Shown: positions 32,863 through 44,770, counted from the stretch's first letter. The stretch: 64,000 nucleotides of DNA from Mytilinidion resinicola (GCF_010093595.1 NW_022985438.1:2283150-2347149), one strand, 5' to 3'. The notes: generated by a model from the sequence alone, not told the origin. A program made the numbers and translations.

Positions 32863-33993
32863 TCAATCGCTTAGGTCAGGGTTCGCAATAAACAACCGCC
32901 CTGCTCCGCTCATTGTCATCGTCCTGTCGTCGACACTGCCTCTTCTTCGTAGGTCGTCCGATCCCTTCTTCTCCTCTTCAGCGTGCCGTGGGGGAAGCTG
33001 CTGCATCTGGCCAAGGTTTCCGAAGCTGTTTTCCCGCTCCCCGGAGCTGCCACTGCCTCCAGAGAGGCCTGTCCGGGTAGACTGAGCGAAATAGTCTGCT
33101 TGCTTTGGAGCGTAGTTGCCCGGAACTGGTGTCTCTTCTTCGAGGGTGTCCGCCGGCGAGTTGTTGCTAGGCGGGGTACTGCTCGTGCTCATCCGTCCTT
33201 GGGCATTCAGATACTGTATCCTCCTTCCAGATCCTAGAGAGCTTCTCCCACTGCCGGTCCGTTGATGGTAGGGTTGGCCTGCCTTCTGGCTGTCTGCGTC
33301 CTCGCTGTCATTTTCGTCCACCTCGCTAGCACTTAACCGCATGGGCACTCCGCTGCCAGCCATATTTCCAGGTGCATATAGGGATGCTTTGGGAGCACCG
33401 TGATGCCGTATCTTTGACCTCACTCCAGCCGCTACGCCAGACGAGGAGGTAGAGGTTCGCCCTGTAGTGTTCCCGCCCACCACCTCCATAGTCGCCCTCA
33501 TCTTGGCTGCCCGCTGTGCTGCCTGTATCCGCGGGTCCTCCGACTGTGCGCGATCACACCATACAGTAGCCTTTTGTTTTCGCATAAGTGAGACATAGCT
33601 GGTCGGAGAGTTGTTGCCGGATCGCGAAGAGGAAGAACGTCGGAGCCCTGAGTTTGTTCGAATCATGCCCTGTCCGCCGCTAGCATTGGTAGAGGTCGTC
33701 GAGGCAGTGGCATTTGAAAGAGTGCGTCGTGAGCCTTGCTGGAATTGCTGTTGGTATTGCTGTGGTTGTTGTTGTTGCTGGACGTATGTGTTGTTGGTGG
33801 ATGTAGGAGTGACCTGCGGGAAGACGGACGAGGACGAGGTTCGTGTGCGACTGTGCATGCTCTGCTGGTGGTCAGGGACGAGGTGGCCTGCAGAGTCGTG
33901 CGAGGCGCCCGCGGTGCCCGGCTGGGGGAGAGGCTTTCGGTGAGGGAGCTGCATGTACTGCGGCGGGCGGTAGTTGTCCACCATGGTGGTCAT
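32863..33993 (-). CDS. Conserved disordered fungal protein with an RKQKATVWCDRAQ block
   Basis: Single-exon, 376 aa, rich in Ser, Gln, Thr, Gly and Arg and probably mostly disordered. It has a poly-Gln tract near residues 70-88. One segment (about residues 138-168) stands out as ordered: YVSLMRKQKATVWCDRAQ, then EDPRIQAAQRAAKMRATMEV. I believe this block is conserved in uncharacterised filamentous-fungal proteins, but no function is known to me. An IANPD block lies at the extreme C-terminus. No signal peptide or membrane segment is seen. Ser-rich surroundings suggest phosphorylation targets; that is inference. Confidence 0.7.
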   Translation of the reverse strand: MTTMVDNYRPPQYMQLPHRKPLPQPGTAGASHDSAGHLVPDHQQSMHSRTRTSSSSVFPQVTPTSTNNTYVQQQQQPQQYQQQFQQGSRRTLSNATASTTSTNASGGQGMIRTNSGLRRSSSSRSGNNSPTSYVSLMRKQKATVWCDRAQSEDPRIQAAQRAAKMRATMEVVGGNTTGRTSTSSSGVAAGVRSKIRHHGAPKASLYAPGNMAGSGVPMRLSASEVDENDSEDADSQKAGQPYHQRTGSGRSSLGSGRRIQYLNAQGRMSTSSTPPSNNSPADTLEEETPVPGNYAPKQADYFAQSTRTGLSGGSGSSGERENSFGNLGQMQQLPPRHAEEEKKGSDDLRRRGSVDDRTMTMSGAGRLFIANPDLSD

Positions 33994-36378
33994 CTTTGAG
34001 CGGATTGGCGACGGGGTGTTTGTTTTCTGGAAAGCGCGAGGCTCTGCGACCTCTTTGTACAGAAAGGAGAGGCAGCTGCAAGTGGTGTTGCTGGCCGGGG
34101 GGTGAGGGCTGCAAGGTGGAGGTATTGGTGGGGCGCCGAAGGCTGGAGGAGTCGTGGCGGCCGTTTTCGATCACTCAGCTCGGAACACACGAGGTTGCCA
34201 CGGCTGGTTGCGGACGCTCAGCTGTCAGCGTGCGATGAGTGGGCGTGAGTAATTGACGCGTGTGGAGTTCGAGAAAGTCGCAGAAGAGAGTTGCAGCGCA
34301 GTTCCGACGGTGCACGCAGATAGCTGGGGCGCGGGCGGTACTTGGTACTTGGGCGGTCTCTCTATCATGCCATACAACGGTAGAACAGTCGATAGCGGCT
34401 CTCCCGACGACGCCGAAATACAACCAGCGGCGGCAGCGAGGGGTGCTGTTTTGAGACAAGCCTCCGCTCTTGATGCGACGGGCGGCCTTGGAGGGCGCAA
34501 CGTGGGTGTGGGGAGGCTCGCAAGCGGATGGGATTTGCTGAGGCTGACGGGGCGTATCACGGCGATGCTGCGGCGGCAAGAGGGCGTACTTAGGCAGTGC
34601 ACTACGAATGAGACGCCGGGCTGGCCGGCAGACAAGACTCTCCTGGCAAGCAGATATCGAAAGCGCCAGCGTGGAGGGCCGTTGGGGCCTCAAATACAGC
34701 AGCCATCGCGGCTAGGGTCCGCTTTAATGACGACAAATCTGGACATCGAAAGAGCTCACGAACACACGAATCCCGAGCATCGTATCCACCGGCGAATCAC
34801 CGTCCGCCCCCGCCTGGCTTCATCGCGACTCTCAATATGCCCGATATACGTCCTTGAAATGCTCGCTTCCAAGGCCCCAAGGCCTGCTGCGTCGGCCGCA
34901 CACCCGGCGGATGGCTGGCAATTCCCTCATGAATCAAGTATCGTCGCCTGTCGTATTCTAGTGCGCACCTAGCCCTGGCAACAGCAGTGGGAAGTTGGAA
35001 CTTCATCACAATCCCATGCCTCTCCCACGCTCAACCCAGACCGGCCCCGTTCGCGCGCAGCCGGGCGAATGAGACGGCTGCATGTCGCGCCTAGACCTGG
35101 CTGGCCATCTGGCCTTGATAGCCGCTTTAGGATCGGCTGGACTCCGACTCCAGCAACAAGTGGCCGCTTGACCAGCTTTCCCAGGGCGCTGCGAGACGGT
35201 GTGAAGGCGGCTGCATCTGCGCGAGATGCTTCATGGATCCCCTGCAAGCCTGGACAGATAAGGCGCAATGCCTCGTCAAGAACTGCAGTTCGAGTGGACA
35301 TCACTCCGCTCACCACTCACCACTCACAGCCGGCCCTGCGTCTGCCTCGCATCTGCATCAGCATCAGGCCATGCACGCTGGGGATCGGTTCCCCGGGTTC
35401 TCTCCGCGAAACCCTTTCCTGCATCGGATAGACGGCGACGCTGCCTCTCACAAGAATCGTCTCTTCTGGCCTTCGTGGCGCGGCAGCTCAACACCACACT
35501 TCGGCATCGCAGGATGCCCCAAAGGACGCCCTAGCCGCCGGCGGCGGCCTTTATGGCAGCTTTAGCGGCTGAACTCTATCTTTCTAGCGCCGCGCTGCGT
35601 CTGCATGTCTCGCTTTGGGCGACCACGACGGGCAACGCACCACACAGCATCCACAGCAGCCGCCACACGTCCGCATCCGATCAACCGGGTCGCGATGGTG
35701 CAACGTTGACTCCGGGCGCCACAGTTCCCGGCAGCCTGTTCTGCTGCCACGCGCTGTGTCTCTCCATCCAGACCGCTTCTCTCGCAACTCCGCGACGGTC
35801 TTGTTTGGCGCCTTGTCCTGTCAGCGGCGAGAAGCGACCGTTGCCTCGCAGAGTTTCCCAACGTCTGACCTGCGGCACTTACCGACAATCACTCCAGCTG
35901 AACAGTAGCGCTGGTGGAGACTTCGTACTTGAGCACGAGTTCCGTTCTTTCTCGCAACTCTCCACCAACCACGCCAGCTGTCATCCACACCCCGCACCAT
36001 CATTCCGTACCCCTCCACACCACCAGCAATCCGCCAACACACCATCGCGGTACTTCGTGGGGAACCGAGCGAGAACTGCCACGCGGATCGTTCCTACGCT
36101 TATCCCAGTGCAAAGGTAGCCGGTCCCTCAGGGAGCAACCACTCACGTCACGGGATACATGCACGACACGCCACTCGTTCTGCAACCGGCAATTTTATCT
36201 TGCGAGGCTATATGTAGGGAACTACATATCTCAGGAGTGGTTGTACGAGTAGCGTCCTGATCCGCAAATTATTAGTGCTCACAGTGGAGATGTGGACGCC
36301 GAATTATCGAACCCACCTGGACATGACGCAAGCGCCGCCGTACCTCTTGAAGCAATCATGGTGGCTCTCTAAAGAGAA
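33994..36378. other. Long gene-poor interval
   Basis: About 2.4 kb upstream of the minus-strand disordered-protein gene and downstream of WDR89. Frames of 60-240 codons exist on both strands (for example 34253-34972 plus), but none has a recognisable domain, and composition is Arg/Pro/Ser-biased as in chance frames of GC-rich DNA. It probably holds a long leader of the 33993 gene. Confidence 0.45.
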
Positions 36379-37893
36379 TCAGTAGGGTTTGAACCGCTCC
36401 TTCTTCTTCTCCTTATGTTTCCTCCTCTCCTCTTTATCTCTATTTTTCTCTTTTTTGGCCTTCTTCGACTGCAGTCCATCACCCTCAGAGACATCCATTT
36501 CATCTGCATCCGCAAGCTTCCAGGCTCGGACGGAGCCGTCCTCGCCGCCTGTGTAAGTTGTTCGGCTCTGTAGGAAGTTAGACTCAGATTTCGACAAGCG
36601 ATAGAGGGGAGAGTTAAGACCACTAACCGGTGCATCGCTGTACACATCTCGCACAATCTCTTCGCCGTGTCCACCAGGCAACCTGACCCGCTCTCCGACA
36701 TCGTACGCCCAGTTTAGTGGGAGATCTCCTGTCGGTCGGCGTAGGGGGATCAGATCCAGATACTGTGAGCTAGACGCGCATCAGCATCTGTATATATTTA
36801 GATCGAAGGAGTACATACCTATGGCTCCCTCCAACGACGCATGCCTCTCCACCTACCTCCATCACCTTTACCACATACTCCAACCCCATCCCCTCCCTCA
36901 CATCTCCTAACGCCTTCGGCGCTGGCTCAACCACGCTGTCGTCTTCGCTCTGCAGCTGGTAGAAACTCAACGTCTCGTCCGTGCCGAGCGCGTAGATGTC
37001 TGTTTCATTCAGGAAGCCTGCGTGGTGGATGGCGGACGAGTGGTTGATGACTTGGTACAGTGCTTCTTCCTCGTCGGGCTTGCGGGTGTCAAACACGTTG
37101 ACGAGACTATCGGTGCTGCCACTTAGGAGGATGTGGGGGTGAGATGGGTGAAAGGAGAGGGTAGTGATAGTGTCAGTGTGGGAGTCTGGGAGCAGAAGGA
37201 CTGGGACATTGGGGTTTCGGGTATCCCTAGGATTGTATTAGAAGGTGTGATTAAATGATAGAAATTTAGAATAGTGCAGTAGAGGCAGATATAGAAGAGT
37301 CATATGAGCAGATGTAGAAATAGAAAACCAGAAACGGATACATATGCAATACATGACCAACATAATTGCACGTGAAGAACACTCCAAAAAGACCTACCAC
37401 ACAAATACCGGCGCATCGCCAGGCCCATCCTTTTCCAATTCCGTCCCCGCAACTACAGCCCGCCCGTCCGGACTACACGCGAGCGCAGAAAGTGGTGTGT
37501 TATTCGCTAAATTAAAGATCTCAATTAGCACTCTTCCATCAATCTAGCATCATCAAAAACAACGAGGTTTTCGTAGAAAAGAAATCACCACTCACGACTC
37601 TCAATCCCCATCCCACTCTTCCCCGTCCGCCTATCCCAAAATTTCACCAACCCATCTCTTCCCGCCGTGGCATACGTCTCTGCCGACGCGGAAATAGGCT
37701 CTAGACACGTGACGCTCCTGTGTGCGTTCTGGATCAGGCCGTCCGGGAGGAGCGAGAGGGTGGTGGCGTCGAGGTGGCGGATGCAGTCGTCGGAGGAAAT
37801 GGTGGTGATGCTCGTTGGGGTGTGGAGGAGGCCGTAGATGTAGGTTCCTGGGGTGAGTGCGGAGGAAACGGATGTCGGGAGGAGGGTCGACAT
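36379..37893 (-). CDS. WDR89: WD40-repeat protein, WDR89-like
   Basis: Four exons (37596-37893, 37398-37506, 36819-37226, 36379-36769) give 401 aa. WD-type units are visible: AGRDGLVKFWDRRTG, LSALACSPDGRAVV...PVFVWDTR, LSFHPSHPHILLSGSTDSLVNVFDTR and TYTGGEDGSVRAWKL. They form one beta-propeller. The C-terminus is a Lys/Arg/Glu-rich tail (KKAKKEKNRDKEERRKHKEKK), typical of nuclear or nucleolar members. The join HSSQYLDLIPLRRPTGDLPLNWAYDVGE supports the last intron (phase 2). Intron 2 (37227-37397) is long for this window at 171 nt. The cellular role of fungal WDR89 is not established. Confidence 0.82.
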
Positions 37894-38926
37894 TTTGTAG
37901 TATATTCTGCTTTCTCTGAGTAAGAGACTTGAAGAGCAGCTTAGTGTGAGGGCATGATGGAGTTGTTAGTGAAAAGTTGAGATGTTAGTGGAGATGAGGT
38001 TGGTGATGACAAGTTTTGGTGTCACTGGATTTTCGACCGTGGTTGCAATGGGAGGGGCTACATCTCGATTGGTGAGAGAGTGTTCAGTAGGATGAATTTC
38101 TATTGATGTTATGGACTACATGCATCTCGAGTATACGAGAGCTTTGAAGGAAGAGATGCTGCTGATGGCTGCCACATGCTTATGGGTGAATTTGTACCCG
38201 ATCCGTGGTGGTGGCCTGTATGTCACGCCAACAAGGTAGGGTTCGCACAGGGCGACAGTCGCACTTCAAAGAGGCCTCCAAATGATATAAGGCTCTCCAG
38301 CAATCGTCTTGAGACACACAAGAGCACTCAAGCCGCTTTTTCCATCCTGCTATTGTCCTCGGATAGATCAAGAATCTCGATACCTCAAAATTCAACTCCA
38401 GATGTCAACTCCTCCTAGCTATGCTACGGCCTCCTCTCCAAAGCAGACTCCCCAGAGTCGCGCTTCCTCTCGCCCCGTCTCATCAAGCACCTTCCCAACA
38501 GCTTGCTGATAGTTCAAGGTCGATATGTCACCCTGAATATGAAACGCACCGAATCATTGGATAAGACGTAATGCGCGATTAACGACGGGTTGTCTCCTCT
38601 AGGAACCTCATTCTCGTCCTCATCGACAGAATGCCGCTGAGGAAAGCGAGAATCGCCGCCTCCTCATTCCTTGCGGTGGAAGGCGGCGAGTTTGAAATTC
38701 CCTTGTAAATTGGAGAAGAGAAGACGAAGCTGCGACGAAAAACTTTCTCGGGAAGAGGTCCAATGCCAAGCGATCACGGGCCTGACATCGGCGCAGCGGT
38801 GATTGGTCCTCGGCTACGCTCGACGGGAGAGCGATCTCAGAGAGAGCATCACATCACCGGCCATTCCGACATCTCCACCGCTCTCTCCACGCCGCCGGCC
38901 GCATTGAACACGCAATTGCAGCCATC
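37894..38926. promoter_or_regulatory. Divergent promoter region WDR89/SDH3
   Basis: About 1 kb between the WDR89 and SDH3 start codons, which face away from each other. No additional gene is supported. CT-rich tracts near 38390-38500 may belong to transcripts of SDH3. Confidence 0.4.
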
Positions 38927-39577
38927 ATGTCCGCTCCTCGCGCCCTCAACCTCGCGCTGCGGCGCATTGCGTCGCCCGCCGGCCTCACGAAGTTCTCTCC
39001 CGCGGGGCGCCTCATGCAGCAAAGGTACATACAATCATACGATTTCTCAACCCTCAATTATCCATTTGACCCCCCTACATTCCTTTCATGTACCAATTCC
39101 TTCCAGAGCGACCCAACTAATGCCTCTTCCAGATTCGCCGCCACCACAACCATCTCTGAGAAAGAAGCCGTCAACTCGATCCTCGCAAAGCAGCGCCTCA
39201 ACCGCCCCGTCTCGCCCCACCTGACTATCTACAAACCGCAAATGACATGGCTCATGTCCGGCCTCACCCGTATCACCGGCTTGATCGTCGCTACCAGCTT
39301 CTACGTCTACGGCCTCAGCTATCTCGCCGCACCGACCCTCGGATGGCACCTCGAGACGCCCTCGTTGGTTGCGGCGGTAGCGGCGTGGCCGGTCGTTGTC
39401 AAGGTGACGGCGAAGCTGGCGATCGCGGTGCCGTTCTTCTACCACAGCTTCAATGGCGTAAGGCACTTGGTGTGGGATTTCGGGAAGGGGATGACGAACC
39501 AGGCGGTTGTGAGGGGTGGGTGGGTCGTTATTGCGTTGACTGCGGCTAGCTCGTTGTGGGCTACGTTTTTGGCGTAG
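38927..39577 (+). CDS. SDH3: Succinate dehydrogenase cytochrome b560 subunit (SdhC/Sdh3)
   Basis: Membrane anchor of mitochondrial complex II; it binds ubiquinone and heme b with SdhD. Two exons, 38927-39024 and 39133-39577, give 180 aa. The 108-nt intron lacks a stop, so an unspliced frame is also open; the family join RFAATTTIS supports splicing. The N-terminus is Arg/Ala/Ser-rich without acids (mitochondrial presequence). SPHLTIYKPQMTWLMSGLTRITG is the quinone-site segment, three membrane helices follow, and HSFNGVRHLVWD carries the heme-side His. At the position known as Asn86 in Zymoseptoria tritici SdhC this protein has Thr (SGL-T-RITG). Confidence 0.93.
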   Translation: MSAPRALNLALRRIASPAGLTKFSPAGRLMQQRYIQSYDFSTLNYPFDPPTFLSCTNSFQSDPTNASSRFAATTTISEKEAVNSILAKQRLNRPVSPHLTIYKPQMTWLMSGLTRITGLIVATSFYVYGLSYLAAPTLGWHLETPSLVAAVAAWPVVVKVTAKLAIAVPFFYHSFNGVRHLVWDFGKGMTNQAVVRGGWVVIALTAASSLWATFLA

Positions 39578-40227
39578 AGCGTTGTTCGAATTGGGCATAT
39601 TGAGGAGGGGAGGGGATATGGTGGGTGGGTGAGCGGGTGAGCGGGTGGGTGGATGAGTGGATGAGTGGATGGATAGGGTTGATGTTTGATTGGGGGTGTT
39701 TGGGGGTGACAAGAGGGCTTACACTGTACAATTTGAGACCAATTGCGAATCGAACGCGTTATACGATCAAAATAATGGATTTTGGCACGTTTATATAATA
39801 TCGAATGGTCTAGCCGAGGCACCTTCCAAGGCAACAAAGTTGTTTCAAGATTCAGCTTGATTCAACGTGTGTCGCCAAAATAAGTTCACACAGACCATGA
39901 ATCAGACCTTAGGCTGTTGTATTTTGCTATCTTAGTCAAGGAGTTAAGGATGTCCCGCAAGTACCTCACACTAGCAAGAAGTTCGAACAAAAGCTCCTGT
40001 TTGACCTCCCAGGCAGACATGAGAGCTCCAAAGCACACTGTGTATAAGATCGTACACAAATAGCCCCAATATTAGATGTTCACACACTGATTGGTCCCCA
40101 TTTCGTACACGTTTACTCCACTACTAAAGACCAATATCGAATGTTGCTACATATGAACGGGTATTCACCACCTCAGCCTATGCATCACCTAACTATTACA
40201 ACTAAATCTTCTACTATATACATACAG
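39578..40227. other. Intergenic between convergent SDH3 and P450 genes
   Basis: Convergent 3' ends. A short GTGGGTGAGCGG / GTGGATGA-type minisatellite occupies 39621-39675. The rest is AT-rich with no gene seen. Confidence 0.5.
39621..39675. repeat. Minisatellite-like GGTGAGC / GGATGAGT tract
   Basis: Imperfect short tandem units (GTGAGCGG twice, then GGATGAGT several times) lie just after the SDH3 stop codon, probably in its 3' UTR. Confidence 0.6.
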
Positions 40228-41911
40228 CTACAGCTTCAATTCTAACCCCACACCCTCCCACCCCGTTCTCCTCCTCATCCTCACCCTCACCTCCTCCAAC
40301 GGCTTCACAACCCCAAGAGGCATCCTCTCCACATCCATCGGCGGATCGAACTGGATCGCCTCCTTCCCCTTCGGCGGATCCATATCAAACGCACACACCA
40401 CCCCCGCAACCATTGACATAATCTCCACATGCGCAAAATGGCGACCGGGACAGTACACACTGCCACCTCCAAACGCACGAAACGCCGCAGGATGCACCTG
40501 CTTCTCTCCCTCTCCCTCACTGCGCACGCCGTGTACCGACCCAACGAACCGCCGCGCGTTGAACGACGCGGCGTCAGAGCCCCAGATGCTCTCGTCGTAG
40601 TGCATCACTCCGCCCGCGATCTGCACTACGTTCCCTGCACGAAGGAGGTACTGGTCGCCAACTATAGTATCCGCGACGACGAGGCGGGAGCCGGACATGG
40701 GTGCCGCGAGGCGGAGGGACTCGCGGTAGACGGAGTTGAGCAGGGGACAGGATGCCTTCAACTGCGAATAAGTGATCGCGCGTGTGTGGTCCCCATCCAG
40801 GCCACTTGAAGTGGTGAGCGCGTTGGCGTCAATCTCAGCGCGCAGCTCAGCGAGCAAGTCTGGCCGCGAAAAGATATTATTCAGGATCCAAAACGTAGTA
40901 ACCCCCGCGTTGACCAGGCCGCCGAAAAGCATGCCTACCTCCGAGCGCGCGTACTCGGGGATCGAGAGCCCGTTCTCAAGATGGAACCGCGCGCGCCCTT
41001 GGATCAGTTTCGAGGCCTGCTTGTACCGCTCTTGCTGCACGTATTCGATCAGTGCCTCGACCATGCGCTCGCGGCCGACGTACGCTTTGCGTGCTGTTAT
41101 GCTCGGGAAGATGCCGACGATTAGGCTTATTATCCCGGCTTCGAATTCCCAAAACGGGACCTCGAGTGAGGGATCGAGCGCGAGGGGGTTCTCGGGCCCG
41201 TAAAGCGCGTGGGTCGTCGCAACCGTGAATTGCTTCCGTACCCATAGGAACAAGTCCCCCTCTTCACCGTCTGTGACTTTGTTTAGCCGCTGGGTCAGCT
41301 GCGCGAGCACGTCGAGGCTCATGTCTTTGATCTCGGCGGGTGTGAGGGCGGCGTATATGATTTCGTGGACGCCTTGCATGAAGGGGGATTCGGATTGGGT
41401 GCGGTCGCTGCCGCGGAGGATGGACATGGAGGCGGAATTGAAGCTGACCATGCGTCCGGTTATCTCTACGATTAGTTTGTTGAAGGAGAGGGCTTTGGAG
41501 CCGCGTTGGACCTGGCTGGCGAGCGCGGGGGAGGTAACGACGTAGGTTTGGGAGGGTCCCATAGGGAGGGAGAAGATGGGGTGGGGACAACGCTTGCTGG
41601 AAATATGTTAGTGAAATGGCTCTCTTCTCCATGATTGATTGATCGGATGTTGATGGCATTGTGGTTGCTTATGTAGGAAGATCCAGAAGAACGAACCTAA
41701 CAGTCGAGAAGTAACTGGCCCCATGGTATGCCAGACCAAACATATGCCCAATGATGGGGACTCTGGGTCGTAGAACTGGCGGTTCGCGGGAGTCATGGCT
41801 GCTTTTGCTCAGGAGTCGCTGAAGAATAGCGAAGATGATAGCAGCGGAGGTTATGAGGAGGATGAGCCTCGTCGCCTGAGGGGCCGCTCGGACCTCGTTG
41901 GCAGACTCCAT
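40228..41911 (-). CDS. Cytochrome P450 monooxygenase
   Basis: Microsomal heme monooxygenase. Two exons, 41697-41911 and 40228-41596, give 527 aa; the 100-nt intron ends CTAACATATTTCCAG and the join reads YFSTVSKRCPHPIF. An N-terminal membrane anchor lies at about residues 14-34. The I-helix region (MLFGGLVNAGVTTFW) has Asn where many P450s have an acidic residue. ExxR is in YRESLRL and the heme loop FRAFGGGSVYCPGRHFA puts the Cys near residue 454. The loop and overall layout recall the CYP7/CYP8-like fungal group (steroid- or lipid-type substrates), but the substrate cannot be told. No secondary-metabolite core gene adjoins it. Confidence 0.9.
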
Positions 41912-42911
41912 CCGGGCGTAGAACAGTTACAATAATGATAGGAATAGTTGAGATCTATACGAGAGTATATCTATACCAATTGGTGAATCATGTCGGCTGC
42001 TTACTCTCCTGGAGCCTTGGAATTCCGCTACGATTCCCCATAGGGATGCTACAACACCCTGGGCTGAAGTGGCTTACTTTCGCTTCGCTGATAGGGCCCT
42101 TGGGCCTGGTTTAGTGACGCCTGCGGGAACTAATACCAGTCTTTGCCCATCAATCCGTATCATTGAGTAAAGAGACTGTAGCTTTTGATAAGGATTAACC
42201 GTGGGAACTCTCTACGAAAGAATTAGAAAGTGGTAGTCATTTCTCGTTTTGCTTGATTTGCTCTCTCCATGATTGGCTCGATGGCATCGGAATAATCTTC
42301 TAATAGTATCTTTGTGTGGGGGAACATGAAGGTGTAGGTCCATAAATGGGATTAGATTTGAATATGTGATGATCGAATGTATACAATTGCAATAACTCAT
42401 CAAGACATTTCGAGCCAATGAGGCCATTCCGCTCTCGAAGCAGTAGGAGCTCATTTCAACCCAAAGGCGTTGCGACGGTAAGGTAAGTGTATTCGACAAA
42501 TATTTCGTGATTGGGGACCTTGCGGTGTCGTCGCTTGCTACACGAGACGGCCATACTAAATCTCCGACCTTTGGTGCAACAATAAGATGCATTACTGCTC
42601 CCACCACCTTCCGCTCTCGTGCACGGCTCCGCTGTGATGGGGGAGGAATCAAGCCTCGCGGCAAGAGGGCGTGCTGCAGATGATTGGATCGGAAAAGTCC
42701 CGAGCTCTGCGGTCTTCCCTCACGACATGTCCGCTATCCTACCCATCACCCATCACCGTCATCTGCACATCCAAGGAAATATATAAACCTTGAGTCCGTC
42801 TTTAGTTATTGTTCTCCGAGCTCGCTGCATCAATTCGTTCATCGTCGCGCGTGCTTTAGTCACTCCGCCCTCCTTCCCGTCATCCCGCGCTCTTCCGCCT
42901 TTCGTTGCATC
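41912..42911. promoter_or_regulatory. Divergent promoter region P450/AIM6-like
   Basis: One kilobase between two start codons facing away from each other. A TATA-like ATATATAAAC at 42779-42788 lies 125-135 bp before the AIM6-like start. No further gene is supported. Confidence 0.4.
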
Positions 42912-44239
42912 ATGAAGTTGTTTACCCTCTTCTCGTATTTACTCGCTTTGCGGGCTACCACGTTTGCGACTCCTATCCCAGATGTGTCGAAGTCGTTGCA
43001 GAACATCTTAAAGAATACGGACGGCTCCAAATTGTACACATACCCGACAGACCTTACCAGGGGTATTATTCCCGTATGTTGTCGTGCAAATATTACCGGA
43101 AGTTCAATTTACAAATGAAAATAAAGAAACCCTTCCATTCGCACAACGACTACTGGAGAGATGTGCCCTTCTATTCCGCGTTGTCGTATGGTGGTATTTC
43201 GACTGAGGGGGATGTTTGGCTGATCAACGGCACCCTGTTTGTATGTTTATTTCCTCACTCAACCTCATCTTGCTTCAGAACGCCTCTAGATTGCATGCTT
43301 TCAATCTGATTTCGCACCATATAACAAAGGAATTTCAATAATCATCCTTGAGACTCATTGATTTACCCCTACGTCGATGTTAAATCATGTATCATGTATC
43401 ATTTCATTCTCTCGTTGCTTTCATCACATGATGTTCTCGACATACGCTATATCAACTATCGGCAACCTTCACAAGCTTAAGCACTCACACTCCCCTAGGT
43501 CGGCCACGAAGAGAGCGCCCTAACTGACGCCCGCACCCTCGACTCCCTCTACATCCAACCCATCCTCGACACCCTGCACCGCCAAAACCCGGTGACAAAA
43601 TTCTCCCCCTCCCCAACCAAGAAGTAACCCCCCCATCCCCTCTCCCCTCACCTCCCCCCCACTGACCCCCTTTCCAGCGGCGTCTTCGACACCTCCAGCG
43701 GCCAAACCCTCTACCTCTTCATCGACCTCAAAACCGCCGGCCCCTCGACCTGGCCCGCCGTCCTCTCCGCCCTCTCCCCGCTGCGCGACGCCGGCTACCT
43801 AACCACCTACGACGGCACCCCCACCACCACAGGCCCCGTCACCGTCATCGGCACCGGCAACACGCCCCTCGACCTCATCCAGGCCGCGCACCCGACCCCG
43901 CAAAACCCGCGCTTCGCCTTCTACGACGCCCCGCTGCCGCTCCTCGCCACCACGTTCAGCAACATCACGGCCGCGGACAGCCCGATCGCCAGCACAGACT
44001 TCGCCGCGCAGTTCGGCAGCGTCAAGGGCGGCACGCTGAACGACACGCAGCTCGCGCTGTTGCGGGCGCAGATCAGCACCGCGCATGCCAAGGGCATCGC
44101 GGTGCGGTACTGGGACCAGCCGGGCTTCCCCGTGGGCGACCGGAACGCCGTGTGGCGGCTGTTGTGGGAGGAGGGGGCCGACTTGATCAATGTGGATGAT
44201 GTGGCGGCGTTTGCGGAGTACTGGGAGACGTATGCGTGA
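42912..44239 (+). CDS. AIM6: AIM6-like secreted glycerophosphodiester-phosphodiesterase-fold protein
   Basis: Four exons (42912-43073, 43127-43240, 43499-43623, 43678-44239) give 320 aa. A signal peptide ([19 protein letters not shown]) is followed by a mature part with [32 protein letters not shown] and LYLFIDLKT. These are the metal- and substrate-binding blocks of the PLC-like/GDPD TIM-barrel fold in the fungal Aim6 family. The C-terminus keeps [12 protein letters not shown] and a terminal DLINVDD. The true substrate of Aim6 proteins is not established. Intron 2 (43241-43498) is 258 nt, well above the window's norm. The last two exons are strikingly GC-rich at third positions compared with exons 1-2. 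Confidence 0.85.
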
Positions 44240-44558
44240 GGCGCAGGCCCGGGGTTGGAATACGGCGGAGGCGGCACACGATATCTACAGCGGGGGATGT
44301 CGCTGAAAAGTTCTGATCTTTGGGCTGCTATGTGTTGGACTGCTGCTGGGCTTGGCCTGGTCGGTTCCGGGTAGGGATTATGTATATGGTAGTTAATTGA
44401 TGATGGGGCGCTGCGTGAGCCCACCGCTTGCAAGCTGGCATTGAATCTAGGGACTCGTCATCATTTCACGCATGAGTCTTAGAGCCGTATCACAAGGAAG
44501 ACGCTCGAATCTCGTCTTTTGTCTGAAGACATCTATTACAGTTCATACATCGGACCAT

Positions 44559-44606
44559 CTAGTCCGCCTCCTAGTACGCCTCCTAGTACGCCTCCTAGTA
44601 CGCCTC
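44559..44606 (+). repeat. 12-bp tandem repeat, four units
   Basis: Units CTAGTCCGCCTC then three times CTAGTACGCCTC, at 44559, 44571, 44583 and 44595. In one plus-strand frame they encode repeated PPST. Confidence 0.85.
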
Positions 44607-44706
44607 CACCGAGCAAGGACGGCATATTGGCCATTAAGTCCCCCACAAAAGTGCCACGCCCAGTGACCCCAAATTCACAAAAGGGTATCCGCTCACTGAC
44701 TCCGCG

Positions 44707-44770
44707 TTGAAAAGAAAAGAGGTAAAGAAAAAAAGAAGAAGAAAAAGAAGAAGAAAAGAGAAGAGAAATT
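44707..44770 (+). repeat. Purine-rich (GAAAA/GAA) low-complexity tract
   Basis: About 60 bp consisting almost only of A and G directly after the PPST frame's stop codon. Confidence 0.8.

Noticed and set aside
34253..34972. 239-codon plus-strand frame in the gene-poor interval
   Set aside because: No recognisable motif, and composition is typical of chance frames in GC-rich DNA; kept only as part of the intergenic description.
29708..41911. Possible triterpenoid biosynthetic cluster (oxidosqualene cyclase plus P450)
   Set aside because: The two are 8 kb apart with an unrelated disordered protein, WDR89 and SDH3 between them; ERG7 looks like the primary sterol gene.
42905..43309. Frame [10 protein letters not shown]... 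overlapping the AIM6-like start
   Set aside because: Its first part is out of frame with the signal peptide at 42912; only its part from 43127 on is used, as exon 2 of the AIM6-like gene.
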